DNA of 64,000 nucleotides. Source: Xanthobacteraceae bacterium (GTDB taxonomy: Bacteria; Pseudomonadota; Alphaproteobacteria; Rhizobiales; Xanthobacteraceae). How positions within the stretch are numbered: position 1 is the stretch's first letter; each line of letters begins with the position of its first letter. The stretch spans positions 1,798,001 to 1,862,000 of the forward strand of contig JAHBZE010000001.1 of assembly GCA_019635585.1 (NCBI GenBank). The letters are read 5' to 3'. Below are positions 47,449 through 56,631 of the stretch, piece after piece. The position numbers and the translations under genes were made by a program. Under the pieces are notes generated by a model. That model made no database searches and was not told where the DNA came from. It saw nothing but the letters and a program-made list of their open reading frames with translations.

Positions 47449-48218
47449 CCCTTGAACGTGTTTTTCAGTTCGCGAAGTTTGGTGAAAACCGCGGCCGGAT
47501 TGCCGCCCTTCATGCCGATCGCCTCCTGCACGGCAGAGACGTCTGCGCGCAGGAACGGATTGGTATGAATTTCTTCTTCCATGGTCGAAGGCACAGTGGG
47601 CTTATTCTTTGCCCGCATTCCTTCGATCTGCTTAAGGCGTTCCTTCAATTGCGTGTTATTCGGGTCGACCGTGACGGAGAACTTCGCGTTCGACAGCGTA
47701 TATTCGTGGCCGCAATAGATCTGTGTTTCCGGCGGCAACTCGCGCAGTTTCAGGAGAGATTGCCACAATACTTCTGCCGGACGCTCGAACGGACGCCCGC
47801 AACCGAGTGCGAACAAAGTGTCGCCCGCAAACAACAACTGCTCTTTCGGGAAGTGATAGACGATGTGGCCCGCTGTGTGTCCCGGCGTGTCGATGACATC
47901 GGCGCGGAGCGGGCCAACCTCGGCGACGTCGAGATGGCCGAGCTTGATCGAGATATCGGGGATCTTGTCGGCTTCGGCGCGCGGGCCAAAAACGGGCACC
48001 GGATACTTCGCGCGGATTTCCTTGATGCCCTGTACGTGATCGGGATGATGATGCGTGATCAGGATATGCGTGAGCTTCCAGCCTTCTTTGTCGAGGGCCG
48101 CGAGAATGGGTGCAGCCTCGGGCGCATCGACCAGCGCGGTCGTCTTGCTCTGCGGCTCGTGCAAAAGCACCGCGTAATTGTCGCTCAAACACGGGATCAG
48201 CCGGACTTCGACCGCCAT
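47445..48218 (-). CDS. gloB: hydroxyacylglutathione hydrolase (glyoxalase II)
   Basis: Hydrolyses S-lactoylglutathione in methylglyoxal detoxification. From ATG 48218, 257 residues; an upstream ATG at 48230 is possible. Metallo-beta-lactamase metal motif ITHHHPDHVQG, PGHTAGHIVYHFP, LFAGDTLFALGCGRPFE and YCGHEYTLSNAKF, with the glyoxalase II C-terminal domain KPTVPSTMEEEIHTNPFLRAD. In ATGA overlap with the cupin gene. Confidence 0.96.
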   Translation of the reverse strand: MAVEVRLIPCLSDNYAVLLHEPQSKTTALVDAPEAAPILAALDKEGWKLTHILITHHHPDHVQGIKEIRAKYPVPVFGPRAEADKIPDISIKLGHLDVAEVGPLRADVIDTPGHTAGHIVYHFPKEQLLFAGDTLFALGCGRPFERPAEVLWQSLLKLRELPPETQIYCGHEYTLSNAKFSVTVDPNNTQLKERLKQIEGMRAKNKPTVPSTMEEEIHTNPFLRADVSAVQEAIGMKGGNPAAVFTKLRELKNTFKG

Positions 48219-48338
48219 TTCCTGCTCCACTTTTTCGATTTAACCGGAACGTAGTCCGGTCATATGGTTGCCGCAAGGCGCTCTTTGTAGTGGCGGCGAT
48301 GCAAGGCTAATGTAATCGCAACGCAGGCGTGAGCCCGT

Positions 48339-49055
48339 ATGTTCCTCGATGTTGTCGATCTCCGATCCTTCTACGCGCAGCCGCTCGGTGTGGTGACGCG
48401 GCGGCTTTTGTCGCGTGCGATCCGCGCGCGCTGGCCGGATGCGAAAGGGCAGTCGATCATGGGGCTCGGCTATGCCACGCCCTATCTCGGCATCTTTCGC
48501 GAAGACGGCGAGCGCACCTTCGCCTTCATGCCCGGCGCGCAGGGTGTCGTGAAATGGCCGAGCGCGTCGCCGACACTATCGTCGCTGGTTTCGGAAACCG
48601 CGTTGCCGTTGCGCGACGCGATGATCGACCGCGTGCTCGCGGTGCATGCGCTGGAAATGACGCCGGATGCCGCCGACATGCTGCGCGAAGTCTGGCGCGT
48701 GCTTGCGCCAGGCGGAAAACTTCTGCTCGTGGTGCCGAACCGCGCGGGCCCCTGGGCGCGAATGGACTCGACGCCGTTCGGACAGGGTCAGCCGTTTTCG
48801 CGCACGCAACTTGTATCGCTACTGCGCGAGGCGCTGTTCACGCCGGTCGGCTGGCACGAGGCGCTGTGGATGCCGCCATTCCAGCGCAAGTGGCTGATGC
48901 GGGCCGCGCCCGCATGGGAGCGGGTCGGCGCGACCTTGTCGCTGCCGTTCTACGGGCTGCATATCGTGGAGGCGACCAAGCAGGTGTGGCGGCCGGTGCC
49001 GGTCAAGAAGACGCGCGAGGTGCGCGTGTTCGCGCCCGGCGCGGCGCCGGCTTAA
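48339..49055 (+). CDS. SAM-dependent methyltransferase (class I)
   Basis: 238 residues. Methyltransf_11-like: IMGLGYATPYLGIF (degenerate SAM-binding glycine region), DRVLAVHALEMTPDAADMLREVWRVLAPGGKLLLVVPNR, and a C-terminal helical/HPFSRTQL region. Divergent from gloB by 120 nt. Substrate unknown; the same gene is often next to gloB in rhizobia. Ends 4 nt into the convergent metW gene. Confidence 0.88.
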   Translation: MFLDVVDLRSFYAQPLGVVTRRLLSRAIRARWPDAKGQSIMGLGYATPYLGIFREDGERTFAFMPGAQGVVKWPSASPTLSSLVSETALPLRDAMIDRVLAVHALEMTPDAADMLREVWRVLAPGGKLLLVVPNRAGPWARMDSTPFGQGQPFSRTQLVSLLREALFTPVGWHEALWMPPFQRKWLMRAAPAWERVGATLSLPFYGLHIVEATKQVWRPVPVKKTREVRVFAPGAAPA

Positions 49056-49708
49056 TTCTTGCGCGAGAGCAGGAACACGGCCTGCTCGCCGAACAGATTC
49101 CAGAACCACCACGGCGCGTCGAAACGCACGCGTCCGCCGCTCGGCCCGAAGGCGACCGCGCGCTCGATCTTCACATCGAGTTCGCGCGCCAGATCGACGA
49201 AGTCGCGGATGGTGCAGAAGTGGATGTTCGGCGTGTCGTACCAGCTCACCGGCAGGTTCTGTGTAATCGGCATGCGGCCGTACCAAAGCAGTTGCCCGCG
49301 GATGCGCCAATGGCCGAAATTCGGAAACGATACGATCACGCGCTTGCCGATGCGGAGCATCTGCTCGAGCACCCAGCGCGGGCGGCGGGTCGCCTGCAGT
49401 GTCTGCGAGAGAATGACATAATCGAATGTGTTGTCCGGATAGTCGGCAAGGTCGGTGTCGGCGTCGCCCTGAATCACGGCGAGCCCCTTGGCGACGCATT
49501 CGTTCACGCCGTCGCGCGAAATTTCGATGCCACGGCCGTCGGCGTTGCGTGTCTCGGTCAGCAACTGGAGCAGTTCGCCGTCGCCGCAGCCGACGTCCAG
49601 TACGCGCGAGCCCGGCTCGACCATGTTCGCGACTACGACGAGGTCGAGGCGCGGCGTCTTCGGGATTGCTTGGGCGACGAAGGTGCCCGGACTGGTCTTG
49701 GTGAGCAT
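49052..49708 (-). CDS. metW: methionine biosynthesis protein MetW
   Basis: 218 residues with a class I methyltransferase-like core: RVLDVGCGDGELLQLL, GRGIEISRDGVNECVAKGLAVIQGDADTDLADYPDNTFDYVILSQTLQATRRP and IVSFPNFGHWRIRGQLL. MetW works with MetX in homoserine acylation in many proteobacteria. Here it lies 2 nt after metX, in one transcript. Confidence 0.95.
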   Translation of the reverse strand: MLTKTSPGTFVAQAIPKTPRLDLVVVANMVEPGSRVLDVGCGDGELLQLLTETRNADGRGIEISRDGVNECVAKGLAVIQGDADTDLADYPDNTFDYVILSQTLQATRRPRWVLEQMLRIGKRVIVSFPNFGHWRIRGQLLWYGRMPITQNLPVSWYDTPNIHFCTIRDFVDLARELDVKIERAVAFGPSGGRVRFDAPWWFWNLFGEQAVFLLSRKN

Positions 49709-49710
49709 GA

Positions 49711-50910
49711 TTACTTCGGCGCTTTCACGCCGCGCTTCTTCGCAGCCGAATCGAGGAAGCCGCGCACGATCGCGAACAGCTCCGGCTCGTCGAGCAGGAA
49801 GGCGTCGTGGCCCTTATCGGTTTCGATTTCCGCGAACGAGACCGGCGCGCCCGCGGCATTCAGCGCATGCACGACGTCGCGCGCTTCCTCGGTCGGGAAT
49901 AGCCAGTCGGAGGTGAACGACACCATGCAGACGCGCGCCTTCAAGTTGCGGAAGGCGTTGGCGAGCACGTCGCCGTGTTCGCCCGCGAGATCGAAGTAAT
50001 CCATCGCGCGGGTGATGTAGAGGTAGCTGTTCGCATCGAAGCGCTCGACGAAGGACGAGCCCTGATAGCGAAGATAATTCTCGACCTGGAAATCGGCGTC
50101 GAAGCCAAAAGTCGGGAGTTCGCGATCCTGCAGACGGCGGCCAAATTTCCGGTGCAGTGCCGCGTCCGAAAGATACGTGATGTGCGCGGCCATGCGCGCG
50201 ACCGCGAGGCCCCGGCGCGGGCTCGTGCCTTCGCTCAGATATTTTCCGTTGCGCCAGTCGGGATCGGCCATCACGGCCTGACGGCCTACTTCATGGAAGG
50301 CGATATTCTGCGCGCTATGACGTGCGGCGGTCGCGATCGGTAGCGCCGAGAAGATGCGCTCCGGATAAGTCACCGCCCATTGCAGCACCTGCATGCCGCC
50401 CATCGAGCCGCCGGCGACGCTAAGCAACTGATCGATGCCGAGATGATCGAGGAGGGCCGCTTGCGCGCGCACCATGTCGCGGATGGTCACGACCGGAAAG
50501 GAAAGACCGTAAGGCTCGCCGGTCGCTTCGTTCTTCGAGGCAGGGCCAGTGGTGCCGAGGCAGCCGCCGAGCACGTTCGAGCAGATGACGAAGAAACGGT
50601 CGGTGTCGATCGGAAGGCCCGGACCGACGATCGAATCCCACCAGCCGTCTTTTCCCGTAACCGGATGCACGTTGTGCACGTGCTGGTCGCCGGTGAGTGC
50701 GTGGCAGATCAGGATCGCGTTCGAACGCTCGGCGTTCAGTTCGCCGTAGGTCTGGTACGCGACCTGATAGGAGGAAAGCTCCACCCCGGCGTCGAGCTTC
50801 AGCGGCTTGTCGCTACCGAAACGGACTACTTTCGAGTGCGGTTCGTCGGCCTCGCGGCGGATGATTTCCGCGGGGCTGTTCTTCTCGCGCTCGATGCGAA
50901 CGATGGTCAT
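49711..50910 (-). CDS. metX: homoserine O-acetyltransferase
   Basis: Alpha/beta hydrolase that acylates homoserine for methionine synthesis (with MetW a succinyl- rather than acetyl-donor is possible in this group). 399 residues. Nucleophile in [14 protein letters not shown] (about residue 167), [18 protein letters not shown], catalytic Asp in [14 protein letters not shown] and His in [14 protein letters not shown]. Divergent from the chorismate mutase gene by 139 bp, which contains no recognisable SAM-II riboswitch. Confidence 0.95.
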   Translation of the reverse strand: MTIVRIEREKNSPAEIIRREADEPHSKVVRFGSDKPLKLDAGVELSSYQVAYQTYGELNAERSNAILICHALTGDQHVHNVHPVTGKDGWWDSIVGPGLPIDTDRFFVICSNVLGGCLGTTGPASKNEATGEPYGLSFPVVTIRDMVRAQAALLDHLGIDQLLSVAGGSMGGMQVLQWAVTYPERIFSALPIATAARHSAQNIAFHEVGRQAVMADPDWRNGKYLSEGTSPRRGLAVARMAAHITYLSDAALHRKFGRRLQDRELPTFGFDADFQVENYLRYQGSSFVERFDANSYLYITRAMDYFDLAGEHGDVLANAFRNLKARVCMVSFTSDWLFPTEEARDVVHALNAAGAPVSFAEIETDKGHDAFLLDEPELFAIVRGFLDSAAKKRGVKAPK

Positions 50911-51049
50911 GACGTCCTTAGAGCCGGTTTCTGCCAGTATAACAGGGCGAAAGGGAGGTAGGCACCGGGGCCTGAACAGGCAATGAATTCTTTGCTTCGA
51001 GGCCGCCCCGCGCTATCACGGGCCATTCTAACAGCACCGGCGCGATTGC

Positions 51050-51916
51050 ATGGTTAATACGCCAAATCCGAAGCCCGGCACGGGGCAGACGCCCACGCTT
51101 GCCGACCTGCGCACGGAGATCGACCGCATCGACCGGGCGATGCATGAGCTTTTGATCGAGCGATCGAGCATCATCGACACGCTGATTTCGGTCAAGAAAT
51201 CGGACGAGACCGGCTCGGCGTTCCGGCCCGCGCGCGAAGCCTCCATGATGCGCGCGCTGGTCGAGCGGCATCGCGGCATTCTTCCGCTCGATACGGTCGA
51301 GAGCATCTGGCGCGTCATCATCGCGACCTTCACCTATGTGCAGCAGGCTTACGCGGTGCATGTCGACGTTTCGTCTGGCGACGCGCTGGTGCGCGACTCG
51401 GTGCGTTTCCATTTCGGTTACACGGTGCCGGTGACGCAGCATGTCGGCGCGAGTGCGGTGGTCGAGGCGGTTGCAAAATCGCGCGGCGATCTCGGACTCG
51501 TGCGCGCGGAAGCGGTCGCGGGCAGCAAGGCCTGGTGGCGCGAACTCGAAGGCGAGGGCAAGCCGAAGATCATCGCGCGGCTGCCCTTCGTCGAGCGCGG
51601 CGATCATCCGGCGGCATTGCCGCTGTTCGTGATCTCGAAGCCGCTGCCCGCGGACGCGGCGGTGAACGAAGTGGAAGTCTGGAGCGTGCATGTCGCGGGC
51701 TGGAATACTTCCGTTTCACGCGCGCTGGCACCGCTTGCCGAAGTCATCGCGCAGCCGGATAGCGGCTTTGACTCGGCTGCATTGCTGATCTCGGTGCCGC
51801 AGAGCCGGAAAATCGACCAGATTCTGGCTTCCCTGAAGGAAGCGGGCGCATCCGTGCGTGCTTCCGCCCTCGTCGGCGGCCACGCGACCCGCTATACCGT
51901 CCCGCTCAAAGCCTGA
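51050..51916 (+). CDS. chorismate mutase with prephenate-dehydratase/ACT-like C-terminal part
   Basis: 288 residues. Residues about 15-105 are an AroQ-type chorismate mutase ([29 protein letters not shown]...SVKKSDETG and the third helix [22 protein letters not shown]). The rest resembles a type-2 periplasmic/PDT-like domain ([57 protein letters not shown]) and ends ACT-like ([28 protein letters not shown]). The dehydratase TRF motif is not seen. First gene of a mutase-hisC-tyrA run. Converts chorismate to prephenate; the tail may be regulatory. Confidence 0.85.
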   Translation: MVNTPNPKPGTGQTPTLADLRTEIDRIDRAMHELLIERSSIIDTLISVKKSDETGSAFRPAREASMMRALVERHRGILPLDTVESIWRVIIATFTYVQQAYAVHVDVSSGDALVRDSVRFHFGYTVPVTQHVGASAVVEAVAKSRGDLGLVRAEAVAGSKAWWRELEGEGKPKIIARLPFVERGDHPAALPLFVISKPLPADAAVNEVEVWSVHVAGWNTSVSRALAPLAEVIAQPDSGFDSAALLISVPQSRKIDQILASLKEAGASVRASALVGGHATRYTVPLKA

Positions 51917-51939
51917 AATTCTTTCCAAGGTTCACGTCA

Positions 51940-53046
51940 ATGAGCGCCTCATCAGAAGCCCTTCGTCCGCAGCCGCGCGCCGGCGTCATGGAAATCGACG
52001 CCTACATTCCGGGCCGCAGCCATGCGCCGGGTGTTGCGAAGGTCATCAAGCTTTCCTCGAACGAGACGCCGCTCGGCCCGAGCCCGAAGGCAGTGGACGC
52101 ATATAAGAAAGGCGCGGATACGCTCGAGCTTTATCCCGATGGTGGCGCGACCGACCTGCGCGAAGCGATCGGCAAGACTTACGGCCTCGACCCGAACCGT
52201 ATCGTCTGCGGCGCGGGCTCCGACGAATTGCTCGCGGTGCTCGCACGCGCCTACTTAAAAGACGGCGATGAAGCGATCTACACCACGCACGGCTTCCTGA
52301 TGTATCGCAACGTCACGCTCTCTGCGGGCGCAACGCCCGTGATCGCGCCGGAGAAGAACTACACGACCGATGTCGATGCGATTCTCGCCTGCGTGACAAA
52401 GAAGACGCGGATGGTGTTTCTCGCGAACCCGAACAATCCGACCGGCACCTATACACCAATCGCCGAAGTGCGGCGGCTGCATGCAGCACTTCCCGGCAAC
52501 GTCATTCTCCTGATCGACGCGGCTTACGCGGAATATGTGCGGAAGAACGATTACGAAGCCGGCATCGAGCTTGCGGGTTCGAGCGAGAACGTCGTGATGA
52601 CGCGCACCTTCTCGAAAATCCACGGGCTTGCAGCACTTCGCATCGGCTGGATGTACGGGCCGGCTGCGATCATCGACGCGGTGAACCGCACGCGCGGGCC
52701 GTTCAATCTCGGCGCGCCGTCGATCGCGGCGGGTGCGGCCGCGCTCACCGATCTCGCTCATGTCGAGCGTGCGGTCGAGCACAACGCGAAATGGTTGCCT
52801 TGGGTCAGCGAAGAACTGAAGAAGCTCGGGCTGGAAGTCACGCCGAGCGTCGGCAACTTCGTGCTGATGCATTTCCCGAACAAGCCGGGCAAGGGCGCGA
52901 AGGAAGCGGATGCGTTTCTCGTCGCACGCGGGATCGTGCTGCGCCAGATGGGCGCCTACAAGCTGCCGAACGCGCTGCGCATGACCATCGGCACCGAAGC
53001 GCAGAACAAGGCCGTGATCGCGGCACTTGCCGAGTTTTTGAAGTGA
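51940..53046 (+). CDS. hisC: histidinol-phosphate aminotransferase (aromatic aminotransferase-like)
   Basis: PLP enzyme (class I/II aminotransferase). 368 residues. [60 protein letters not shown] lysine in [18 protein letters not shown]. The gene is in a chorismate mutase-tyrA context rather than a his operon, so it may act on aromatic keto acids (phenylpyruvate or prephenate) as well as or instead of histidinol phosphate; the name follows sequence family. Stops 14 nt before tyrA. Confidence 0.9.
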   Translation: MSASSEALRPQPRAGVMEIDAYIPGRSHAPGVAKVIKLSSNETPLGPSPKAVDAYKKGADTLELYPDGGATDLREAIGKTYGLDPNRIVCGAGSDELLAVLARAYLKDGDEAIYTTHGFLMYRNVTLSAGATPVIAPEKNYTTDVDAILACVTKKTRMVFLANPNNPTGTYTPIAEVRRLHAALPGNVILLIDAAYAEYVRKNDYEAGIELAGSSENVVMTRTFSKIHGLAALRIGWMYGPAAIIDAVNRTRGPFNLGAPSIAAGAAALTDLAHVERAVEHNAKWLPWVSEELKKLGLEVTPSVGNFVLMHFPNKPGKGAKEADAFLVARGIVLRQMGAYKLPNALRMTIGTEAQNKAVIAALAEFLK

Positions 53047-53059
53047 CCCTGTTGTCGTC

Positions 53060-54010
53060 ATGGCACCGGTCGTAAATCGCCTTGCGGTTATCGGGCAGGG
53101 GCTGATCGGCTCGTCGATCACGCGCGCGGTGAGCGCGAACAAGGTCGCGCGTGAAGTCGTCGTGACCGACGCCTTGCCGAAGGTACGCAAGACAGTTGCA
53201 GAACTAGGACTTGGGATTGCGAAAGTCGTCGAGACGAGTGTTGAAGCTGCGCGCGGCGCCGATCTCGTCATTGCCTGCGTGCCGGTCGGGCAATATGGCG
53301 CGCTGGCCAAGGAAATCGGCCCGCATTTGAAGGCAGGAGCCATTCTTTCCGATGTCGGCTCGGTGAAGGGCGCGGTGGTGCGCGATATGCTCCCGCATCT
53401 GCCGAAGTCCGTGCATCTCGTTCCCGCGCATCCGCTCGCGGGCACCGAACATTCCGGGCCGGAAGCCGGGCTTGCCGATCTTTTCGAAAACCGCTGGTGC
53501 ATCGTCACGCCGCTCGAAGGCGCGGACGAAGACGCGGTCGAAACCGTGCGGCAATTCTGGAAGGCGCTCGGCGCGGAGGTCGAGACCATGTCGGTTTCGC
53601 ATCACGACGAAGCGCTCGCGATCACCAGCCACCTGCCGCATCTGATTGCGTTTGCGATTTTCCATACCGGGCTCCGGCTCGAGGAAACCTCGCATGCGGA
53701 AGTGATGAAATATTCGGCCGGCGGCTTTCGCGATTTCACGCGGATCGCTTCCTCGAACCCCACCATGTGGCGCGACATCTTCCTCAACAACAAGGAAGCC
53801 GTGCTCGGCGTGTTGAAGCAGTTCAATGCCGATCTCTCTGCGCTCGCCAAGGCGATCGAGGAAAATGACGGCGCGAAGCTGATCGATGCGCTTTCGAAAA
53901 GCCGCCTCACGCGGCGCAAGGTGATCGAGAAGGAGCATATCTCGGTAACTTCCGCGAAGCGCGAACACGAGGATGCGTTCCCGATCGTGCGGCCTTACGG
54001 CGACGATTAA
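53060..54010 (+). CDS. tyrA: prephenate/arogenate dehydrogenase
   Basis: NAD(P)-dependent oxidative decarboxylation of prephenate or arogenate for tyrosine. 316 residues. Rossmann start LAVIGQGLIGSSITRAVS, VGQYGALAKEIGPHLKAGAILSDVGSVKG, VPAHPLAGTEHSGPEAGLADLFE, and the helical dimer domain VSHHDEALAITSHLPHLIAFAIF. Third gene of the mutase-hisC-tyrA unit, 6 nt before the chaC-type gene. Confidence 0.94.
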   Translation: MAPVVNRLAVIGQGLIGSSITRAVSANKVAREVVVTDALPKVRKTVAELGLGIAKVVETSVEAARGADLVIACVPVGQYGALAKEIGPHLKAGAILSDVGSVKGAVVRDMLPHLPKSVHLVPAHPLAGTEHSGPEAGLADLFENRWCIVTPLEGADEDAVETVRQFWKALGAEVETMSVSHHDEALAITSHLPHLIAFAIFHTGLRLEETSHAEVMKYSAGGFRDFTRIASSNPTMWRDIFLNNKEAVLGVLKQFNADLSALAKAIEENDGAKLIDALSKSRLTRRKVIEKEHISVTSAKREHEDAFPIVRPYGDD

Positions 54011-54016
54011 AGCGCG

Positions 54017-54574
54017 ATGAGCGAAGACCTCTGGGTGTTCGGTTACGGCTCGCTGATGTGGCGGCCGGGATTCGAGTTTCTCGAAAAACGCCCCGCGCGG
54101 TTGAATGGCGCACACCGCGCGCTCTGCGTGATCTCGCATTTTCATCGCGGTTCGCCGGAGCGGCCGGGGCTTGTGCTCGGGCTAGACCGCGGCGGCTCCT
54201 GTCGGGGAATCGCGTTTCGCGTGGCGGGGCAGAACCGCGGCCTCGTGATCGACTACCTGCGCGAGCGCGAACAGGTGACGAGCGTTTACCTGGAAAAATT
54301 CCGGCTGGTCGATCTACTGGACGGTGATCGCGCGCGGGTGAGCGCGGTCTGCTATTTGGTCGATCGCGGGCACGCGCAATATTCCGGCGTGCTCACGCCG
54401 GAAGAACAGCTCGCTTATGTGAAGCGGGGGCACGGCAAATCCGGAAACAATCCGGACTATGTGCTGGCGACGGTCGAGGCACTGCACGCGCTCGGCATCC
54501 GCGATCGTGGGCTCGAATGGCTCGCGGAAAGACTGCAGAGCGAGCGTCCGTTTACGCTGCGCGACGCGGATTGA
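54017..54574 (+). CDS. gamma-glutamylcyclotransferase (ChaC family)
   Basis: 185 residues, ChaC-like, degrading glutathione to 5-oxoproline and Cys-Gly. VFGYGSLMWRPGFEFLEKRPARL is the family start; the catalytic glutamate region is FRLVDLLDGDRARVSAVCYLV. Starts 6 nt after tyrA and overlaps the convergent small gene by 23 nt. Confidence 0.9.
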   Translation: MSEDLWVFGYGSLMWRPGFEFLEKRPARLNGAHRALCVISHFHRGSPERPGLVLGLDRGGSCRGIAFRVAGQNRGLVIDYLREREQVTSVYLEKFRLVDLLDGDRARVSAVCYLVDRGHAQYSGVLTPEEQLAYVKRGHGKSGNNPDYVLATVEALHALGIRDRGLEWLAERLQSERPFTLRDAD

Positions 54575-54956
54575 ATGGAACGATGTTGCTGCCGGACTTG
54601 CCGGAAGGCATGTCGCCCGGCGCAGTGCCGTCGTCGAGGAGCGCGCGAAGATCGCGGTGCGCGAAAGCCAGCGCCTCGATCCGCTCGACGACATGCACAT
54701 GCACTTCGTCGGCCTCCACCGGGGCGGCTTCGTCGGCCGGGCCCGCGGAGATTGCAATGACCTTGGGACCTTCGCGGGTCTGTTTCACGTAAAGCGAGAC
54801 CGCGAGGTCGTAAGGCGGCGTCTCTCCCGGCGCATAGCGGCTGGTGGCGTAGCGGCGGCCCGAGCCGCCGCACCAGAACTGGAAACGGCCGGCGAGGCCG
54901 GGGAATTTCGTCGCGGCGAGCTCTCCCGCGTATTTCGCTCGTTCGAATCGCGTCAT
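54552..54956 (-). CDS. 134-residue protein, unknown function
   Basis: Protein-like 134 residues: KYAGELAATKFPGLAGRFQFWCGGSGRRYATSRYAP, YDLAVSLYVKQTREGPKVIAI and a central acidic part DEAAPVEADEVHVHVVERIEALAF. No signal peptide, helix or known motif. It overlaps the ChaC-type gene by 23 nt. Compact junctions and AT-rich upstream DNA (54957-55005) make it plausible, but no homology is recognised. Confidence 0.6.
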   Translation of the reverse strand: MTRFERAKYAGELAATKFPGLAGRFQFWCGGSGRRYATSRYAPGETPPYDLAVSLYVKQTREGPKVIAISAGPADEAAPVEADEVHVHVVERIEALAFAHRDLRALLDDGTAPGDMPSGKSGSNIVPFNPRRAA

Positions 54957-55005
54957 GAGAACAAAACTAGAACATCAATGGTTAATGTCAACTTAACAAT
55001 TGAGA

Positions 55006-55743
55006 TCAAGTTCTCGTGCGGGCGATTTCCTCCTGTCCCTGTGCGACCAGCCGGGCGGTCGCGGTCTCGATGACATCCTCAAGATGCTTGAGAAATTCGA
55101 GCTTCGGCATGCCGGGCTCGATGGGGTCGAGAAACTCCATCCGCACGGTGCCCGGGGTCATGCGGAGCGAACGGCGCGGCCAGAAAAGCCCGGAGTTCAG
55201 CGCGACCGGCACGCAAGGGACGTTGAGTTCGCCATAGAGATGCGCGACGCCGTATTTGTAGGAAGGCGGCGCGCCGACCGGACGCCGCGTGCCTTCCGGA
55301 TAAATGATGATCTGACGACTCTCCTTCATCCGCTCACGGCCGACCTCCGTGATCTGATCGAGTGCCGCTTGCCGCGCACCGCGGTTCACGGGAATGAGGC
55401 GGGCCTTCATCGTGTACCAGCCGAACAATGGAATCCATTGCAACTCGCGCTTCAGGACGAAGGTCGGATCGGGAAGCATGGCGGCGATGGTGTAGGTCTC
55501 CCACGCCGACTGGTGCTTGGAGGCGACGATGATGCCGCCGGGCGGCACTTTCTCGAAGCCGATGATTACCGGTTCGATGCCTGCGATCCATTTCAGGAGA
55601 AAGCGGTTGCCCGCCGCCCAGGAGCGCACCGGAATCCAGACGTAACGGCGCGGCAAGAGCAGCACCGGCAGATAGAACATGATCTGCAGAAAAGTGTTCA
55701 GATAGAACGCGACGTTGAAGAGAAGCGAGCGGAAAAGCTGCAC
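55006..55743 (-). CDS. plsC: 1-acyl-sn-glycerol-3-phosphate acyltransferase
   Basis: Membrane acyltransferase making phosphatidic acid. From GTG 55743 (AAGGAAAG upstream), 245 residues; a frame-open ATG at 55806 would overlap the ydcF-type gene. N-terminal helix (SLLFNVAFYLNTFLQIMFYLPVLLL), SKHQSAWETY (HX4E in place of HX4D, usual in this subgroup), LKRELQWIPLFGWYTM, PVNRGARQAALDQI, and IIIYPEGTRRPVG. Near ydcF as in related genomes. Confidence 0.92.
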   Translation of the reverse strand: MQLFRSLLFNVAFYLNTFLQIMFYLPVLLLPRRYVWIPVRSWAAGNRFLLKWIAGIEPVIIGFEKVPPGGIIVASKHQSAWETYTIAAMLPDPTFVLKRELQWIPLFGWYTMKARLIPVNRGARQAALDQITEVGRERMKESRQIIIYPEGTRRPVGAPPSYKYGVAHLYGELNVPCVPVALNSGLFWPRRSLRMTPGTVRMEFLDPIEPGMPKLEFLKHLEDVIETATARLVAQGQEEIARTRT

Positions 55744-55780
55744 GGGCCGGGACTTTCCTTGTTCTTCGCCGCCGAAGGTC

Positions 55781-56440
55781 TCACGCCGCGCGGACGAGCG
55801 CGGCAAGATATTTCAGATATTCGAAAACGAGAAGCCGCACGGTTTGCGGGGTCGACCACCAGCTTTGCTCGCGCATGCGCTCGGTGAACACGGGATAGGG
55901 GATCAACTCGATCCCATCGGTCTCCCGTTCGAGTTCGACCAGCGCGCGGGGCATGTGCCAGGCAGACGTCACGATCAGGAGCGACTTGAAGCCGTGCTTC
56001 TTCGCCCAGCCCGCGGTTTCGACCGCGTTGCCGAGGGTGTTCTGCGCCTCGTGGCCGAGATCGATGCAACATTCGGAAAGCCGCGCGAAATCCGGAATCT
56101 GCTTTTTGAGTTCGTCGGTGGTGGTGATCGGGTTGACGCCGGAAACCAGGAGCCGTTTGCCGCGGTTCTGCGCGAGCAGTTCGATCGCGTCGGCCATGCG
56201 CTGGGCGCCGCCGGTCAGCACCACAATGCCGTCGGCGGCGCGCGTGGTGCGCATCTCGACCGAGGGAATTTCCTTCAGATAGACGACGAAGCCCGCAATC
56301 AGCCCGGCGATCAGCGCGCCGGAAACACTCCAGAGCAGCACGGACAGAAAGCTTCGCCCGCGCTTTGTGCGCGCGGCATTTCCCGCCATCGGCGGCGAAT
56401 CCGGCTCGCTCCCCCTCGTCATCCCGTTCATATCCAGCAT
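55781..56440 (-). CDS. YdcF/SanA-family membrane protein (DUF218)
   Basis: 219 residues from ATG 56440 (GGAA upstream; in-frame ATGs at 56431 and 56422 also possible). Cytoplasmic N-terminus, one transmembrane helix (about residues 34-55, SFLSVLLWSVSGALIAGLIAGFVVY), then the DUF218 domain: ADGIVVLTGGAQRMADAIELLAQN, KRLLVSGVNPITTTDEL, ENTLGNAVETAGWAK-type block and LLIVTSAWHMPRALVELER. Envelope-related, mechanism unknown. In related genomes ftsE and ftsX lie upstream; here there is no room for them. Confidence 0.88.
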   Translation of the reverse strand: MLDMNGMTRGSEPDSPPMAGNAARTKRGRSFLSVLLWSVSGALIAGLIAGFVVYLKEIPSVEMRTTRAADGIVVLTGGAQRMADAIELLAQNRGKRLLVSGVNPITTTDELKKQIPDFARLSECCIDLGHEAQNTLGNAVETAGWAKKHGFKSLLIVTSAWHMPRALVELERETDGIELIPYPVFTERMREQSWWSTPQTVRLLVFEYLKYLAALVRAA

Positions 56441-56631
56441 GGTATTTCCAAATACGGCAAGCAGGCGGCCCATGCGTCTCTTTCGCGCCGGGCGTCCCGT
56501 TTCGGGAAGGCCCGGCGGAAAAGGCCGCCGTAGCGGCGCTTTCCACGCAGCAAATGCCCGAATTACGGTTTTCGATCCATTAACGGGTCTTGCGGCATCA
56601 TGCGCGCAGTAATTGTTGTGTGAGGCTCGCG
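56441..56631. other. 191-bp gap where ftsEX is expected
   Basis: Divergent gap between the ydcF-type and zinc-ribbon genes. No coding region or pieces of an ABC transporter (no Walker motifs, no LSGGQ, no membrane helices) were seen. In the rhizobial gene order I remember, ftsE and ftsX stand between these two genes, sharing ydcF's strand. The region holds the promoters of both flanking genes. Confidence 0.55.

Noticed and set aside
50911-51049. SAM-II riboswitch upstream of metX
   Set aside because: Common in this class before metX, so I checked the 139-bp gap on the metX strand. The conserved pseudoknot sequence with its GCUAAA-like core was not found.
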